64,000 bases of DNA. It comes from VMDJ01 sp965659945 (GTDB lineage: Bacteria; Pseudomonadota; Gammaproteobacteria; Chromatiales; Chromatiaceae). Each line of letters opens with the position of its first letter. Within the stretch, counting starts at the first letter, position 1. Shown piece after piece: positions 50,084 through 59,769 of this stretch. The position numbers and the translations under genes are program-made. The DNA is taken from contig CBFHYJ010000001.1 in NCBI GenBank assembly GCA_965659945.1, positions 35,094 through 99,093 on the forward strand. The letters are read 5' to 3'. Under the pieces are notes generated by a model. The model had not been told where the DNA came from, did no database searches, and saw nothing but the letters and a program-made list of their open reading frames with translations.

Positions 50084-51334
50084 ATGGACTACTTCAATTA
50101 CCGTAACGGTCAGCTGTTCGCTGAAGACGTTGCGTTAGCCGATATTGCAAAAACACATGGCTCACCTTGCTATGTGTATTCACGCGCCACTTTAGAAAGA
50201 CATTGGCGCGCCTTTGATGATGCGCTCAGTAGTCTGCCACATTTGGTGTGCTTCGCGGTTAAGGCCAACTCCAACTTAGGCGTGCTGAATGTGCTCGCGC
50301 GCCTTGGCTCAGGTTTTGACATCGTGTCGGTGGGTGAACTTGAGCGTGTGATTGCTGCCGGTGGCGATCCGAAAAAAGTCGTTTTCTCCGGTGTCGGTAA
50401 GCAAGCGCATGAGATGCGTCGCGCACTCGAAGTCAATATTCATTGTTTTAACGTTGAGAGCATCCCTGAGCTTGATCGCTTAAACGCAGTTGCTGGCGAG
50501 GCGGGAAAAACCGCACGTATCTCTTTGCGCGTTAATCCAGATGTGGATGCTAAAACACACCCGTATATTTCTACCGGCTTAAAGCAAAACAAGTTTGGTA
50601 TCGAAATCAGCGAAGCACTTTCGATTTATCAAAAGGCCGCGGCATTACCTAACCTCGAGATTATTGGTGTGGATTGTCACATCGGCTCGCAGCTGACTGA
50701 GCTATCTCCTTTCTTAGATGCACTTGATCGCGTGCTGGCATTGGTCGACAAACTCGCTGGAGAAGGCATTCAACTGAAGCACCTCGATTTAGGGGGCGGC
50801 TTAGGCGTGCGTTACAACGAGGAAACACCACCCGAACCTTCGGCTTATGTCACCGCACTGGTAGAAAAGCTTAAAGACAAGCCCTACGAGATTATTCTCG
50901 AGCCTGGTCGAGCTATTGCGGCCAATGCAGGCTTATTACTCACAACCGTTGAGTTCTTAAAGCCGGGTGAAGCGAAAAACTTTGCGGTAATTGATGCCGC
51001 AATGAACGACCTGATTCGTCCATCGCTATATCAAGCATGGCAAAAGATCATTCCAGTTGATGAAAACCAAGACGGCGATGCTGGCCTTTATGATTTGGTT
51101 GGACCGATTTGTGAAACCGGCGACTTCCTTGGTAAAGACCGTCAGCTAACCTTGCAAGAAGGCGCATTGCTAGCGGTACGTTCATCCGGTGCTTACGGTT
51201 TTACGATGGCCTCAAACTACAACACTCGCCCCCGTGTGGCAGAGGTGATGGTAGATGGTGCCGATGTGCATTTAGTGCGTCAGCGCGAAACTATCGCTGA
51301 ACTCTTTGCACACGAAAGCATTCTGCCCGCATAA
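50084..51334 (+). CDS. lysA: Diaminopimelate decarboxylase
   Basis: Converts meso-diaminopimelate to lysine with pyridoxal phosphate. The 416 residues have the PLP lysine K60 in FAVKANSN, the glycine loop LDLGGGLGV, the phosphate-binding EPGRAI and the active cysteine region GPICETGDF. Length matches the family. It follows lptM and precedes dapF, which makes its substrate, so the last two lysine-pathway steps are co-transcribed. Confidence 0.97.
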   Translation: MDYFNYRNGQLFAEDVALADIAKTHGSPCYVYSRATLERHWRAFDDALSSLPHLVCFAVKANSNLGVLNVLARLGSGFDIVSVGELERVIAAGGDPKKVVFSGVGKQAHEMRRALEVNIHCFNVESIPELDRLNAVAGEAGKTARISLRVNPDVDAKTHPYISTGLKQNKFGIEISEALSIYQKAAALPNLEIIGVDCHIGSQLTELSPFLDALDRVLALVDKLAGEGIQLKHLDLGGGLGVRYNEETPPEPSAYVTALVEKLKDKPYEIILEPGRAIAANAGLLLTTVEFLKPGEAKNFAVIDAAMNDLIRPSLYQAWQKIIPVDENQDGDAGLYDLVGPICETGDFLGKDRQLTLQEGALLAVRSSGAYGFTMASNYNTRPRVAEVMVDGADVHLVRQRETIAELFAHESILPA

Positions 51335-51361
51335 ATCGACGTTCTATGGCAGACTGATCAC

Positions 51362-52192
51362 ATGCAACGGTCTTTCTCAAAAATGCATGGCTTAGGTAAC
51401 GACTTTGTCGTGTTTGATTGCACGCGCGAGCCGTTTGAGCTGAGCGCGGAGCAAAGCCGTGCGATTGCAGATCGTCGCTTTGGTATTGGCTGCGATCAAA
51501 TTCTGTTGGTTGAGCCTGCACGTGATACACAGACCGACTTTTACTATCGCATCTTTAATGCCGACGGCTTAGAGGTTGAGCAATGTGGCAACGGTGCACG
51601 TTGTTTTGCGCGCTTTGTTCGTCTAAAAGGACTGACCGATAAAACAGTGATTGATGTCGGTACGGCAAAAGGTCAGATTCAACTCACCATTCGTGATGAC
51701 GAGCAAGTTGAAGTGAACATGGGCGCGCCACGCTTATCACCAAGCGAATTACCCTTTAATTCTGAGTCACAAGCCATTACCTATTCATTGGATGTGAATG
51801 GCCAAAGCGTTGAGATCAATGCGATATCGATGGGTAATCCACATGCGGTACTTGTGGTTGATGATGTGACTACCGCTGAGGTGGAGACCTTAGGCCCAGC
51901 ACTAGAATCACATACGGCGTTTCCGCGACGTGTAAATGTTGGCTTTATGGCAATTCAATCATCAAGCGAAATTAATTTGCGTGTATATGAGCGTGGCAGT
52001 GGTGAAACACTGGCATGTGGTACCGGCGCATGTGCTGCGGTTGTCGGTGGTCGACTTCGCGGCTTACTTGATGACTCTGTCACTGTGCATTTGCCCGGTG
52101 GCGATCTTTCTATTCGTTGGCAAGGCGACGGTGAACCTGTGTGGATGACCGGCCCTGCTACTCATGTCTTTGATGGAACCCTGTCGTTATGA
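51362..52192 (+). CDS. dapF: Diaminopimelate epimerase
   Basis: Interconverts LL- and meso-diaminopimelate for lysine and peptidoglycan synthesis. The 276 residues contain [11 protein letters not shown] at the start and both catalytic cysteines, in [13 protein letters not shown] and [10 protein letters not shown]. Length equals E. coli DapF (274). It follows lysA by 27 bases and overlaps the DUF484 gene by four bases (ATGA). Confidence 0.97.
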   Translation: MQRSFSKMHGLGNDFVVFDCTREPFELSAEQSRAIADRRFGIGCDQILLVEPARDTQTDFYYRIFNADGLEVEQCGNGARCFARFVRLKGLTDKTVIDVGTAKGQIQLTIRDDEQVEVNMGAPRLSPSELPFNSESQAITYSLDVNGQSVEINAISMGNPHAVLVVDDVTTAEVETLGPALESHTAFPRRVNVGFMAIQSSSEINLRVYERGSGETLACGTGACAAVVGGRLRGLLDDSVTVHLPGGDLSIRWQGDGEPVWMTGPATHVFDGTLSL

Positions 52193-52869
52193 GTTCTGCT
52201 GATAAAAACCTTGCGCAACAATCGTCGATGTCTGAAAGCGAGATCGTTGATTACTTAATTGCAAATCCTGACTTTTTATTTCGTCACCCTGATGTGATTG
52301 GCTCACTAACCATTCCACATGAAACAGGTGGCGCGATTTCCTTAGTCGAACGTCAGGTACAAAGCTTGCGCGAACAAGTGGCACAATACCGTCAACAATT
52401 AGAGAGCTTGATTCTTGTTGCACGCGAGAATGATGATTTGAATAAACGCCTTCATGTGTTAACTCTTTCGCTAATCAACACAAGCGACTTTGATGACATG
52501 GTAAGCGGCTTACAAGATGAGCTGCGTAACCTGTTTCATTGTGATGCTGTTCAGCTCAAACTATTTGATGAAGAGGTACTCGAAAACAGCAATGAGCTAG
52601 GCGCTACATTATTTGCAGACTTTATTAACTTGCAGCAACCTAGCTGTGCCTCATTAAGCGAAGCGCAACTCGACTTTTTATTTGATGATGTTGCACATCA
52701 TGCAGGCTCCGCTGCATTGATTCCGATTCGCGGTAATGATGAAGTTGGCGTACTCGCAATTGGTAGCCATGACGCCAATCGTTTTACTAAACACCAAGGT
52801 ATCGACTTCTTACAACGCTTAGGAGACTTGGTCAGCGCGACCTTGATGCGCTTACCAAAACGCCCATGA
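52189..52869 (+). CDS. DUF484 family protein
   Basis: Cytoplasmic protein of 226 residues with the DUF484 pattern: [16 protein letters not shown], a coiled coil, then a GAF-like domain (about 100-220) ending [22 protein letters not shown]. Its function is unknown. It is always near dapF and xerC in gammaproteobacteria, as here, with four-base overlaps on both sides. No catalytic motif is visible. Confidence 0.9.
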   Translation: MSSADKNLAQQSSMSESEIVDYLIANPDFLFRHPDVIGSLTIPHETGGAISLVERQVQSLREQVAQYRQQLESLILVARENDDLNKRLHVLTLSLINTSDFDDMVSGLQDELRNLFHCDAVQLKLFDEEVLENSNELGATLFADFINLQQPSCASLSEAQLDFLFDDVAHHAGSAALIPIRGNDEVGVLAIGSHDANRFTKHQGIDFLQRLGDLVSATLMRLPKRP

Positions 52870-53771
52870 GCGACTTAGACGACAATGCGATAACACCTTA
52901 TCTGGATTATTTGCGTTACGAACGTCGTCTCTCTCCTCGCACCTGTGAAAGCTATCAGCGTGATCTGAAGGATTACCTAAAATGGTGCACACAACACAAA
53001 GCGGACCCTTGGGAAAAAGTCCCACAGGCACAAGTCCGTCAATACATGGCACATGCGCATCGCAGCGGTATCAGCGCTAAAAGCTTGCAGCGTCGCTTGT
53101 CGTCTCTACGCGGTTTGTTTAATTACCGATTACGAGAAGGCTTGTGCAAAGTGAACCCTGCGGAGGGCGTTCGCGCGCCAAAAGTAGAGCGCAAGCTACC
53201 TGTCACGCTTGATGTTGATCAGGTCGGACAACTAATGGCCATTCCCTGCAACGAGCCGATCGACTATCGCGATAAAGCCATCTTGGAATTATTTTATTCC
53301 TCGGGCCTTCGATTGAGTGAGCTTGCTGGCTTAAATGTTGTCAGCTTACAAAGCAGCGATGGCATGCTCGATATCGTGGGTAAAGGCCAGAAGTCTCGCC
53401 GAGTACCGATTGGTCGTTTAGCCCGCGAAGCACTCGATGCGTGGCTTGGTGTTCGAGGCCAAATCGCCAAAGTCGGTGAAGCGGCGCTATTCGTCAGTCA
53501 GCGTGGCACACGATTGAGTGTGCGGACGATTGAAGATCGTTTACGTCTTCGCGCCATCCAGCAAGGCATGCCCCGTCATGTGCACCCGCATATGCTGCGC
53601 CACTCGTTTGCCAGTCATATGCTCGAATCCTCCTCAGACCTGCGGGCTGTGCAGGAGCTATTAGGTCACGCTGACATCAGCACCACCCAGATTTACACCC
53701 ATCTGGATTATCAGCACCTCGCCCAGGTTTACGACAAGGCCCACCCCCGCGCCCGTAAAAAGCCTGATTAA
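52866..53771 (+). CDS. xerC: Tyrosine recombinase XerC
   Basis: Resolves chromosome dimers at dif together with XerD. The 301 residues have an N-terminal SAM-like DNA-binding domain and a C-terminal catalytic domain with SSGLRLSELAGL (first arginine), HPHMLRHSFASHML (histidine and second arginine), the LGHADISTTQIYTHL stretch and the tyrosine nucleophile in it. Length equals E. coli XerC (298). It is the last gene of the lysA-dapF-DUF484-xerC block; XerD is not in the window. Confidence 0.96.
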   Translation: MSDLDDNAITPYLDYLRYERRLSPRTCESYQRDLKDYLKWCTQHKADPWEKVPQAQVRQYMAHAHRSGISAKSLQRRLSSLRGLFNYRLREGLCKVNPAEGVRAPKVERKLPVTLDVDQVGQLMAIPCNEPIDYRDKAILELFYSSGLRLSELAGLNVVSLQSSDGMLDIVGKGQKSRRVPIGRLAREALDAWLGVRGQIAKVGEAALFVSQRGTRLSVRTIEDRLRLRAIQQGMPRHVHPHMLRHSFASHMLESSSDLRAVQELLGHADISTTQIYTHLDYQHLAQVYDKAHPRARKKPD

Positions 53772-53800
53772 GCGCACGGGCACCCAATCGGGTGATGCGC
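53772..53800 (+). other. Hairpin between xerC and hslV
   Basis: An inner stem CACCC (53781-53785) with GGGTG (53790-53794) around AATC, and an outer stem GCGCA (53772-53776) with TGCGC (53796-53800). No T-run follows, so termination is doubtful; it may be an mRNA end structure. Confidence 0.4.
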
Positions 53801-53812
53801 TACTATCTCGTC

Positions 53813-53821
53813 CCCCATTTA
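53813..53821 (+). promoter_or_regulatory. Candidate heat-shock (sigma32) -10 element before hslV
   Basis: CCCCATTTA exactly fits the sigma32 -10 consensus CCCCATNTA and lies 17 bases before hslV, a classical heat-shock operon. No CTTGAA-like -35 is seen 13-17 bases upstream and the leader would be very short, so it is only a candidate. Confidence 0.25.
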
Positions 53822-53837
53822 AAGAGCAGGGCTTCTC

Positions 53838-54383
53838 ATGCAAGAAATGCATGCAACAACGATTTTGTCGGTTCGCCGCAATGGCAAGGTGGTCATTGGT
53901 GGCGATGGTCAGGTATCTCTCGGTAACACCGTAATGAAAGGTAACGCGCGAAAAGTACGTCGCCTTTATAAAGGTCAGGTACTTGCTGGCTTTGCTGGTT
54001 CAACCTCGGATGCCTTTACCTTGTTTGAGCGATTTGAAGCCAAGCTCGAAAGGCACTCAGGCCACCTCACTCGTGCGGCGGTTGAGCTCGCCAAAGACTG
54101 GCGTACCGACCGTATGCTGCGTCGCCTCGAAGCCTTGTTGCTGGTAGCTGATAAAGAAGCCTCGTTAATCCTTACCGGTAATGGCGATGTGGTTGAGCCA
54201 GAGGATAGCTTGATGGCCATCGGTTCCGGCGGTAGCTATGCACAATCAGCGGCCCGCGCACTGTTGGATAACACCGAGCTATCTGCGCGCGAGATCGTGG
54301 AGAAAGGTCTGCACATTGCAGCTGACATCTGCGTCTTTACAAACCATAACCTTGTTATTGAAGAGCTCGACTGTAATGGCTGA
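53838..54383 (+). CDS. hslV: ATP-dependent protease subunit HslV
   Basis: Threonine-protease core of HslUV, which degrades misfolded and regulatory proteins. The 181-residue protein starts with a short propeptide and the mature N-terminal threonine lies in the segment [14 protein letters not shown] (Thr after residue 6). [23 protein letters not shown] and [18 protein letters not shown] are conserved. Its stop overlaps hslU by eight bases, so protease and chaperone are coupled. Confidence 0.97.
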   Translation: MQEMHATTILSVRRNGKVVIGGDGQVSLGNTVMKGNARKVRRLYKGQVLAGFAGSTSDAFTLFERFEAKLERHSGHLTRAAVELAKDWRTDRMLRRLEALLLVADKEASLILTGNGDVVEPEDSLMAIGSGGSYAQSAARALLDNTELSAREIVEKGLHIAADICVFTNHNLVIEELDCNG

Positions 54384-55713
54384 CATGACTCCTGAAGCGA
54401 TCGTTCACGAATTAGATAAGCACATCATTGGGCAGCAAGCAGCTAAGCGCGCTGTGGCCATTGCGTTGCGTAACCGTTGGCGTCGTAGCCAAGTGGATGA
54501 ATCACTGCGCGGTGAGATCACACCAAAGAACATCCTAATGATCGGCCCTACTGGTGTCGGTAAAACCGAGATCGCCCGCCGTTTAGCCCGTTTAGCCAAT
54601 GCCCCTTTTATTAAGGTAGAAGCAACCAAGTTCACCGAAGTTGGGTATGTCGGTCGCGAGGTCGATTCGATCATTCGTGATCTCGTCGATGGCTCGGTCA
54701 AGATGGTTCGCGAAATCGAGATGGAAAAACAAAAAGATGCCGCAATGGATGCCGCTGAAGAGCGCATTTTGGATGTCTTGTTGCCACCTGCTCGTGGAAG
54801 CCAATGGGATGAAGAACAACCGAGTGTCAGCTCTGGTGGCAGTACGCGCGATAAATTTCGCATCAAGTTACGCAATGGCGAGCTAGATGACAAAGAGATC
54901 GAAATTGAAGTTCAACAACCAGCGATGGGGGTTGAGATCATGTCACCTCCGGGTATGGAAGAGATGACCAATCAACTTCAAGGTTTGTTCCAAAACATCG
55001 GTGGCGGTAAAACCAAGAAGCGTAAACTCTTCGTTAAAGATGCACTCAAGCAACTTGCTGAAGAAGAAGCGGCAAAACGCGTTAACGAAGAAGACTTAAA
55101 AGCGCGTGCTGTTGAGCTGGTTGAGCAACATGGCATCGTGTTTATCGATGAGATCGATAAGGTCGCCAGTCGCAGTGAATCGCATGGTGCAGATGTTTCA
55201 CGTGAAGGTGTTCAACGTGACCTGTTGCCTTTGGTTGAAGGCTGCACTATCAGCACCAAACATGGCATGGTGAAAACTGATCACATCTTATTTATTGCCT
55301 CAGGCGCATTTCATCTCAGTAAGCCGTCGGATTTGATTCCTGAGCTGCAAGGTCGTCTGCCGATTCGTGTTGAACTTGATGCGCTGAGCTCAGATGATTT
55401 TGTTCGCATTTTGACTGAACCCGATGCCTCGCTCACTGAACAATACGAAGCTTTGATTGCGACGGAGAATGTCACCATTCAATTCGTTGAGGACGGTATT
55501 CGTCGCATTGCTGAGCTCGCTTGGCAGGTCAACGAGCGAACCGAGAATATCGGCGCGCGCCGTTTGCACACTATGATGGAGCGCCTATTAGAAGAGGTGT
55601 CTTTCATGGCCCCGACCTACGCTGGGCAAACCATCACGGTTGATGTTGATTATGTGAACCGTCACCTAGAGGCCTTATCGGATGACGAAGACCTATCTCA
55701 ATACATTTTGTAA
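54376..55713 (+). CDS. hslU: HslU ATPase subunit of HslUV protease
   Basis: AAA+ unfoldase that feeds proteins to HslV. The 445 residues hold Walker A GPTGVGKT, the pore motif YVGRE, an inserted I-domain (about 110-240), Walker [10 protein letters not shown] and sensor region [11 protein letters not shown]; the C-terminus SQYIL fits the HslV-docking tail. Length equals E. coli HslU (443). I start at ATG 54376, overlapping hslV; the same frame is open further upstream inside hslV but lacks family sequence. Confidence 0.97.
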   Translation: MADMTPEAIVHELDKHIIGQQAAKRAVAIALRNRWRRSQVDESLRGEITPKNILMIGPTGVGKTEIARRLARLANAPFIKVEATKFTEVGYVGREVDSIIRDLVDGSVKMVREIEMEKQKDAAMDAAEERILDVLLPPARGSQWDEEQPSVSSGGSTRDKFRIKLRNGELDDKEIEIEVQQPAMGVEIMSPPGMEEMTNQLQGLFQNIGGGKTKKRKLFVKDALKQLAEEEAAKRVNEEDLKARAVELVEQHGIVFIDEIDKVASRSESHGADVSREGVQRDLLPLVEGCTISTKHGMVKTDHILFIASGAFHLSKPSDLIPELQGRLPIRVELDALSSDDFVRILTEPDASLTEQYEALIATENVTIQFVEDGIRRIAELAWQVNERTENIGARRLHTMMERLLEEVSFMAPTYAGQTITVDVDYVNRHLEALSDDEDLSQYIL

Positions 55714-55813
55714 GGCGGCTGTTTGATACAACCTCCTCTGCGAAAGGTGAAATAATCCACCGACTTACGCGAAAATAGAGGCAACATCGCCCAAACGCGT
55801 TACAGGAAATCCT

Positions 55814-56185
55814 ATGTTAAATGTTCCAAATCCAACCGAATTGAATATGCATCGCTTATCGCGCGTGCTCGAGATCAGTTTCGATGATGGCAGTAACTTT
55901 AAGTTACCTGCTGAGTACCTTCGTGTTTACTCACCTTCTGCTGAGGTGACTGGTCATGCGCCAGGTCAACGCAAAGTGCCTTTAGGTAAAGAAGCAGTGA
56001 ACATCGATAAGATCGAGCCAGTAGGCAACTATGCGGTTGTGCTGCACTTTGATGACGAACACAACACCGGCATCTACTCATGGGAAACCTTGTACAATCT
56101 TGGCAAGAATTTCGATGAGATGTGGGAAGCCTACCTCGAAGAGCTAAAGGAGAAAGGCTATACCCGCAAAGAACCTCAGGCATAA
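55814..56185 (+). CDS. DUF971 family protein
   Basis: Small protein of 123 residues with the DUF971 (gamma-butyrobetaine-hydroxylase-like N-terminal) fold: [48 protein letters not shown] and a C-terminal [10 protein letters not shown]. In eukaryotes related domains precede oxygenases; in bacteria the free domain has unknown function. It is found after hslU in several gammaproteobacteria. ATG has an AGGAAAT ribosome site. It ends three bases before ubiE starts. Confidence 0.9.
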   Translation: MLNVPNPTELNMHRLSRVLEISFDDGSNFKLPAEYLRVYSPSAEVTGHAPGQRKVPLGKEAVNIDKIEPVGNYAVVLHFDDEHNTGIYSWETLYNLGKNFDEMWEAYLEELKEKGYTRKEPQA

Positions 56186-56187
56186 GT

Positions 56188-56937
56188 ATGGCTAACGAAA
56201 ACACAACGCACTTTGGTTACAAAACCGTCAACGCCGATGATAAGGCGAGCATGGTGCGTGGTGTTTTTGATTCGGTAGCCAACAAATACGATGTGATGAA
56301 TGACTTGATGTCATTTGGTGTTCATCGTCTTTGGAAACGCTTTGCGATTGAGCTTGCCGGCGTGCGCAAAGGTCAACGCATTCTCGATCTCGCTTCGGGC
56401 ACTGGTGACCTAGCGGATCGCTTCGCAGGGTTAGTTGGCCCTGAAGGTTTGGTCATCATGTCGGATATCAATGCCGCCATGTTGAATGTTGGTCGTGATC
56501 GCATGATTGATCGCGGGCATGCAGGTAATCTGCAATACACCCAAATCAATGCGGAAAAGCTGCCTGTTGCTGATAACAGTTTAGATTTGATAACCATTGC
56601 GTTTGGTCTGCGTAATGTCACTGATAAAGATGCCGCACTTCGCAGTATGTACCGTGCACTTAAACCCGGGGGTCGCGCATTGGTGCTCGAGTTTTCAAAG
56701 CCAACCAATAAGCCGCTCGAAAAGATTTACGACACTTACTCGTTTAGCTTGCTACCAAAAATGGGCAAGCTGGTCGCGAATGATGCAGAAAGTTATCAAT
56801 ACCTTGCTGAATCGATTCGCATGCACCCCGATCAAGAAACACTCAAAGGCATGATGGAAACGGCCGGCTTTGAGCGTTGCGATGTGCATAACTTGACTGG
56901 CGGCATTGTCGCGATCCATCGCGGCTTTAAAATCTAA
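56188..56937 (+). CDS. ubiE: Ubiquinone/menaquinone C-methyltransferase UbiE
   Basis: SAM-dependent C-methyltransferase of quinone synthesis, 249 residues. The family motif [14 protein letters not shown] binds [28 protein letters not shown] and [22 protein letters not shown] are diagnostic. I start at ATG 56188, not at an upstream ATG overlapping the DUF971 gene. ubiJ follows five bases later and ubiB next, the conserved trio that works in the soluble Ubi complex. Confidence 0.97.
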   Translation: MANENTTHFGYKTVNADDKASMVRGVFDSVANKYDVMNDLMSFGVHRLWKRFAIELAGVRKGQRILDLASGTGDLADRFAGLVGPEGLVIMSDINAAMLNVGRDRMIDRGHAGNLQYTQINAEKLPVADNSLDLITIAFGLRNVTDKDAALRSMYRALKPGGRALVLEFSKPTNKPLEKIYDTYSFSLLPKMGKLVANDAESYQYLAESIRMHPDQETLKGMMETAGFERCDVHNLTGGIVAIHRGFKI

Positions 56938-56942
56938 GTCCC

Positions 56943-57560
56943 GTGACCGTCCGTGATCTTCTTGTCGAGGGTATCGAGCAGATTATCAATCTGCTGATTC
57001 AACAAGACCCAAAAACACAAACGCGCTTTGCTCGACTGCATGGCAGCTGTGTTGGCATTTATCTCCGTGGCACTGGCATCAAACTTTATTTCACACCGGA
57101 TCATGGCGGCGCGCTACAGGTTGCGAGTCGTCGTGAAGACGTACCCGATGCAGCAATAGAAGGCAGTCCGGTCGATTTACTGCGCGCAAGTGATAAACAA
57201 AACAGTACAAGTCAACTCTTTGCAGGCCATGTACAACTGCATGGCGATACCGCGTTAGCGCAGCGTTTTAGCCAAGCACTTGCGGACTTATCGATTGATT
57301 GGGAAGAACATCTTTCTAAGTGGTTGGGTGATACGGTTGCTTATGCCGTCGCACAACGTGCCAAAAAAGCGGAAGGTACTGCAGGCGAGGTATCTTCTTT
57401 AGGTAAAACCAATCTCAGTGAATATCTGACCGAAGAGTTAAGCGTGTTGCCGCATCATTTTGAGATCGAGGCCTTCGTCTCTGATCTTGAGAAAACTCGT
57501 GATGATGTTGAGCGCTTATCTGCTCGCATTAATCTTCTTATGAAAGGCTTAGCGCAATGA
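56943..57560 (+). CDS. ubiJ: Ubiquinone biosynthesis accessory factor UbiJ
   Basis: Lipid-binding SCP2-domain protein that scaffolds the Ubi metabolon and holds the hydrophobic intermediates; 205 residues. The N-terminal two-thirds is the SCP2-like domain (LYFTPDHGGALQVAS, LFAGHVQLHGDTALAQRFSQAL), followed by a coiled-coil tail (FVSDLEKTRDDVERLSARI). The start is GTG 56943, six bases after ubiE stops. Its stop overlaps ubiB by four bases. Confidence 0.93.
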   Translation: MTVRDLLVEGIEQIINLLIQQDPKTQTRFARLHGSCVGIYLRGTGIKLYFTPDHGGALQVASRREDVPDAAIEGSPVDLLRASDKQNSTSQLFAGHVQLHGDTALAQRFSQALADLSIDWEEHLSKWLGDTVAYAVAQRAKKAEGTAGEVSSLGKTNLSEYLTEELSVLPHHFEIEAFVSDLEKTRDDVERLSARINLLMKGLAQ

Positions 57561-59209
57561 TCCCAGTTAAAGAGTCTGCGCGGGTTATCAATATTCTTTG
57601 GGTCATGATGCGTCATGGCTTAGATGACTTTGTCCTGTCATCGCAAAAGTTTCGCTTTATACGATTCATGCGCCTGCTCTCGCCTTTCTATTGGTCGCAT
57701 CGTGCAAAACAAACACCTCGTGGAGTTAGGATACGTCGCGCACTCGAAGAGCTTGGTCCTATCTATGTAAAGTTTGGTCAGATCCTTTCAACCCGTCGCG
57801 ACCTTTTGCCAGATGACATTGCTGAAGAACTGGTCAAGCTGCAAGACCGTGTGCCGCCGTTTGATGGCAAGAAAGCGATTCAAGTGATCGAGTCACAACT
57901 CGAAGACACAATCGAAAACTTATTTGATGATTTTGACCCAACGCCCTTAGCCTCTGCTTCGATTGCTCAGGTGCATACCGCGAAACTTAAAGATGGTAGC
58001 GACGTGGTGGTTAAAGTTGTTCGCCCAGGCATCGAAAAGACAATCGATCGTGATATTCGCTTGTTATTCACCATCGCACGTTTAGCGCGACGCTACTCGG
58101 CTGATGCCAAGCGTCTGCGTCCTGTCGAAGTTGTCGATGAATACAAAAAGACCATCTACGACGAACTCGATCTGATGCGTGAGGCGGCTAACTGCGCCCT
58201 ACTTCGTCGTAACTTTGAAAATTCTGACATGTTGTATGTGCCTCAGATTTACTGGGAGCACACCCGCAGCAGCGTCATGACTCAAGAGAGAATCTACGGC
58301 ACGCCCGTTGATGATGTTGAGTCACACATTAAGAATGGCGTTGACCTTGAGCGCCTGTCAGCACTGGGCGTTGAAATCTTCTTTACCCAAGTGTTCCGCG
58401 ATAATTTCTTCCACGCGGACATGCATCCGGGCAATATTTTTGTTCGTGACGATGGCAACTATGTTGGTGTCGACTTCGGCATCATGGGTTCACTGACGAC
58501 AGAAGATCAACGCTACCTGGCTGAAAACTTACTTGCTTTCTTCCATCGCGATTATCGCAAGGTGGCTGAGCTTCACGTTGATTCTGGCTGGGTGCCTCGT
58601 GAGACCCGTGTCGAAGAATTCGAAGCGGCGATTCGCGCAGTTTCAGAACCTATCTGGGAAAAACCAATCAGTGAAATTTCCTTTGGTCATTTCTTACTGC
58701 GTCTCTTCCAAACGGCACGTCGCTTCAATATGGAAGTGCAGCCTCAATTGGTACTGCTGCAAAAAACCTTACTCAACATCGAAGGTTTGGGTCGCCAGCT
58801 TTATCCTCAACTTGATCTTTGGAAAACAGCTAAGCCGTTCATGGAAAAGTGGGTAGCTGAACAAGTCGGTGTTAAAGCTTTTGCGCGTCGCATCAAAGAT
58901 AGTTTGCCACAACTCTCTGAAGAGCTACCGCAACTACCGCATCTAACGTATCGCGTGTTAAAGAAAGCCGCCGATGGCGAGCTGACACTGAATTGGCAAT
59001 CTAATCAGCTTGATGACATTAAACAGCAACTTGCTGATAGCGCCCTGCGTGGTCGATTACTCCACAGTGGCGGCATCTTGATCGTTGCAGGCTTGTTAGT
59101 GCATCTTGCTGATAAACCACTTGTTCCAATGATCGAAAATCTTTGGGTCACCGCTGGCACCGCCGGTGTTGGCATCTTGCTAGTACTTACAGGCTTGTTT
59201 AAACGTTAA
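57557..59209 (+). CDS. ubiB: Ubiquinone biosynthesis regulatory protein kinase-like UbiB
   Basis: Atypical ABC1/ADCK kinase-like ATPase needed for ubiquinone synthesis, probably by moving intermediates out of the membrane; 550 residues. Visible are KFGQILSTRRDLLP (the KxGQ motif), the Ala-rich loop PLASASIAQVH, the lysine in VVKVVRPG, HADMHPGNIF and VGVDFGIMGSL (DFG-like), and two C-terminal membrane helices (about 500-547). Length equals E. coli UbiB (546). It ends overlapping the convergent DJ-1-like gene by four bases. Confidence 0.96.
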   Translation: MIPVKESARVINILWVMMRHGLDDFVLSSQKFRFIRFMRLLSPFYWSHRAKQTPRGVRIRRALEELGPIYVKFGQILSTRRDLLPDDIAEELVKLQDRVPPFDGKKAIQVIESQLEDTIENLFDDFDPTPLASASIAQVHTAKLKDGSDVVVKVVRPGIEKTIDRDIRLLFTIARLARRYSADAKRLRPVEVVDEYKKTIYDELDLMREAANCALLRRNFENSDMLYVPQIYWEHTRSSVMTQERIYGTPVDDVESHIKNGVDLERLSALGVEIFFTQVFRDNFFHADMHPGNIFVRDDGNYVGVDFGIMGSLTTEDQRYLAENLLAFFHRDYRKVAELHVDSGWVPRETRVEEFEAAIRAVSEPIWEKPISEISFGHFLLRLFQTARRFNMEVQPQLVLLQKTLLNIEGLGRQLYPQLDLWKTAKPFMEKWVAEQVGVKAFARRIKDSLPQLSEELPQLPHLTYRVLKKAADGELTLNWQSNQLDDIKQQLADSALRGRLLHSGGILIVAGLLVHLADKPLVPMIENLWVTAGTAGVGILLVLTGLFKR

Positions 59210-59757
59210 CGTTTTAACGAAAGCTCAACCGCATCGCGAGCCTCTTTTCCCACTAAACGCTCAATCAAGGTCAGTACAAAATCCATCGCTGTTCCTGGGC
59301 CACGCGAGGTCACGATCAATCCATCTTCACATACTGCTTGTTCGGTCAGATTTACTTGGTCGTTTTCACTTAAGGTAATGGCGCCCGGATAACCCGTAAT
59401 GGTTTTATCTTTCACCACACCCGCTTTTACCAACACTTTAGGTGCCGCACATATCGCCGCGGTAAGTCGCTGCTGTTTTGCTTGCTGCTGTAATAAAGCA
59501 ATGACGCGATCGTCATCAGCTAAATGATCCGCCCCGGGCAAACCGCCCGGCAGCACGATCAAGTCGAAGCCCTGTTGCATCACATCCTGAAGGCTCGAAT
59601 CTGGGATCAGCTTAACGCCGCGGCTACAGGCAACCGAATCACCATCTAAGCTTGCAACCGTTACGTCAACTTGAGCGCGACGCAGCAGATCAATCACAGT
59701 GACCGCTTCCAGCTCTTCGCTACCATTCGCAACAATGACTAGTACGTTTTTAGACAT
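59206..59757 (-). CDS. DJ-1/PfpI family protein (YajL-like)
   Basis: Cytoplasmic class I glutamine-amidotransferase-like protein of 183 residues. The reactive cysteine is C103 in AAICAAP, with the conserved glutamate E16 (NGSEELEAVT) and glycine loop LPGGLPGADHL. Similar proteins (YajL, DJ-1) counter aldehyde or oxidative damage, though their true activity is debated. It lies 12 bases after ctp and is the last gene of the gpmI-envC-ctp run. Confidence 0.9.
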   Translation of the reverse strand: MSKNVLVIVANGSEELEAVTVIDLLRRAQVDVTVASLDGDSVACSRGVKLIPDSSLQDVMQQGFDLIVLPGGLPGADHLADDDRVIALLQQQAKQQRLTAAICAAPKVLVKAGVVKDKTITGYPGAITLSENDQVNLTEQAVCEDGLIVTSRGPGTAMDFVLTLIERLVGKEARDAVELSLKR

Positions 59758-59769
59758 CGTTATCTCAAC

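Noticed and set aside
54238..54375. Upstream extension of hslU
   Set aside because: It overlaps hslV in another frame and lacks family similarity; the start at 54376 overlaps the hslV stop as expected for coupling.
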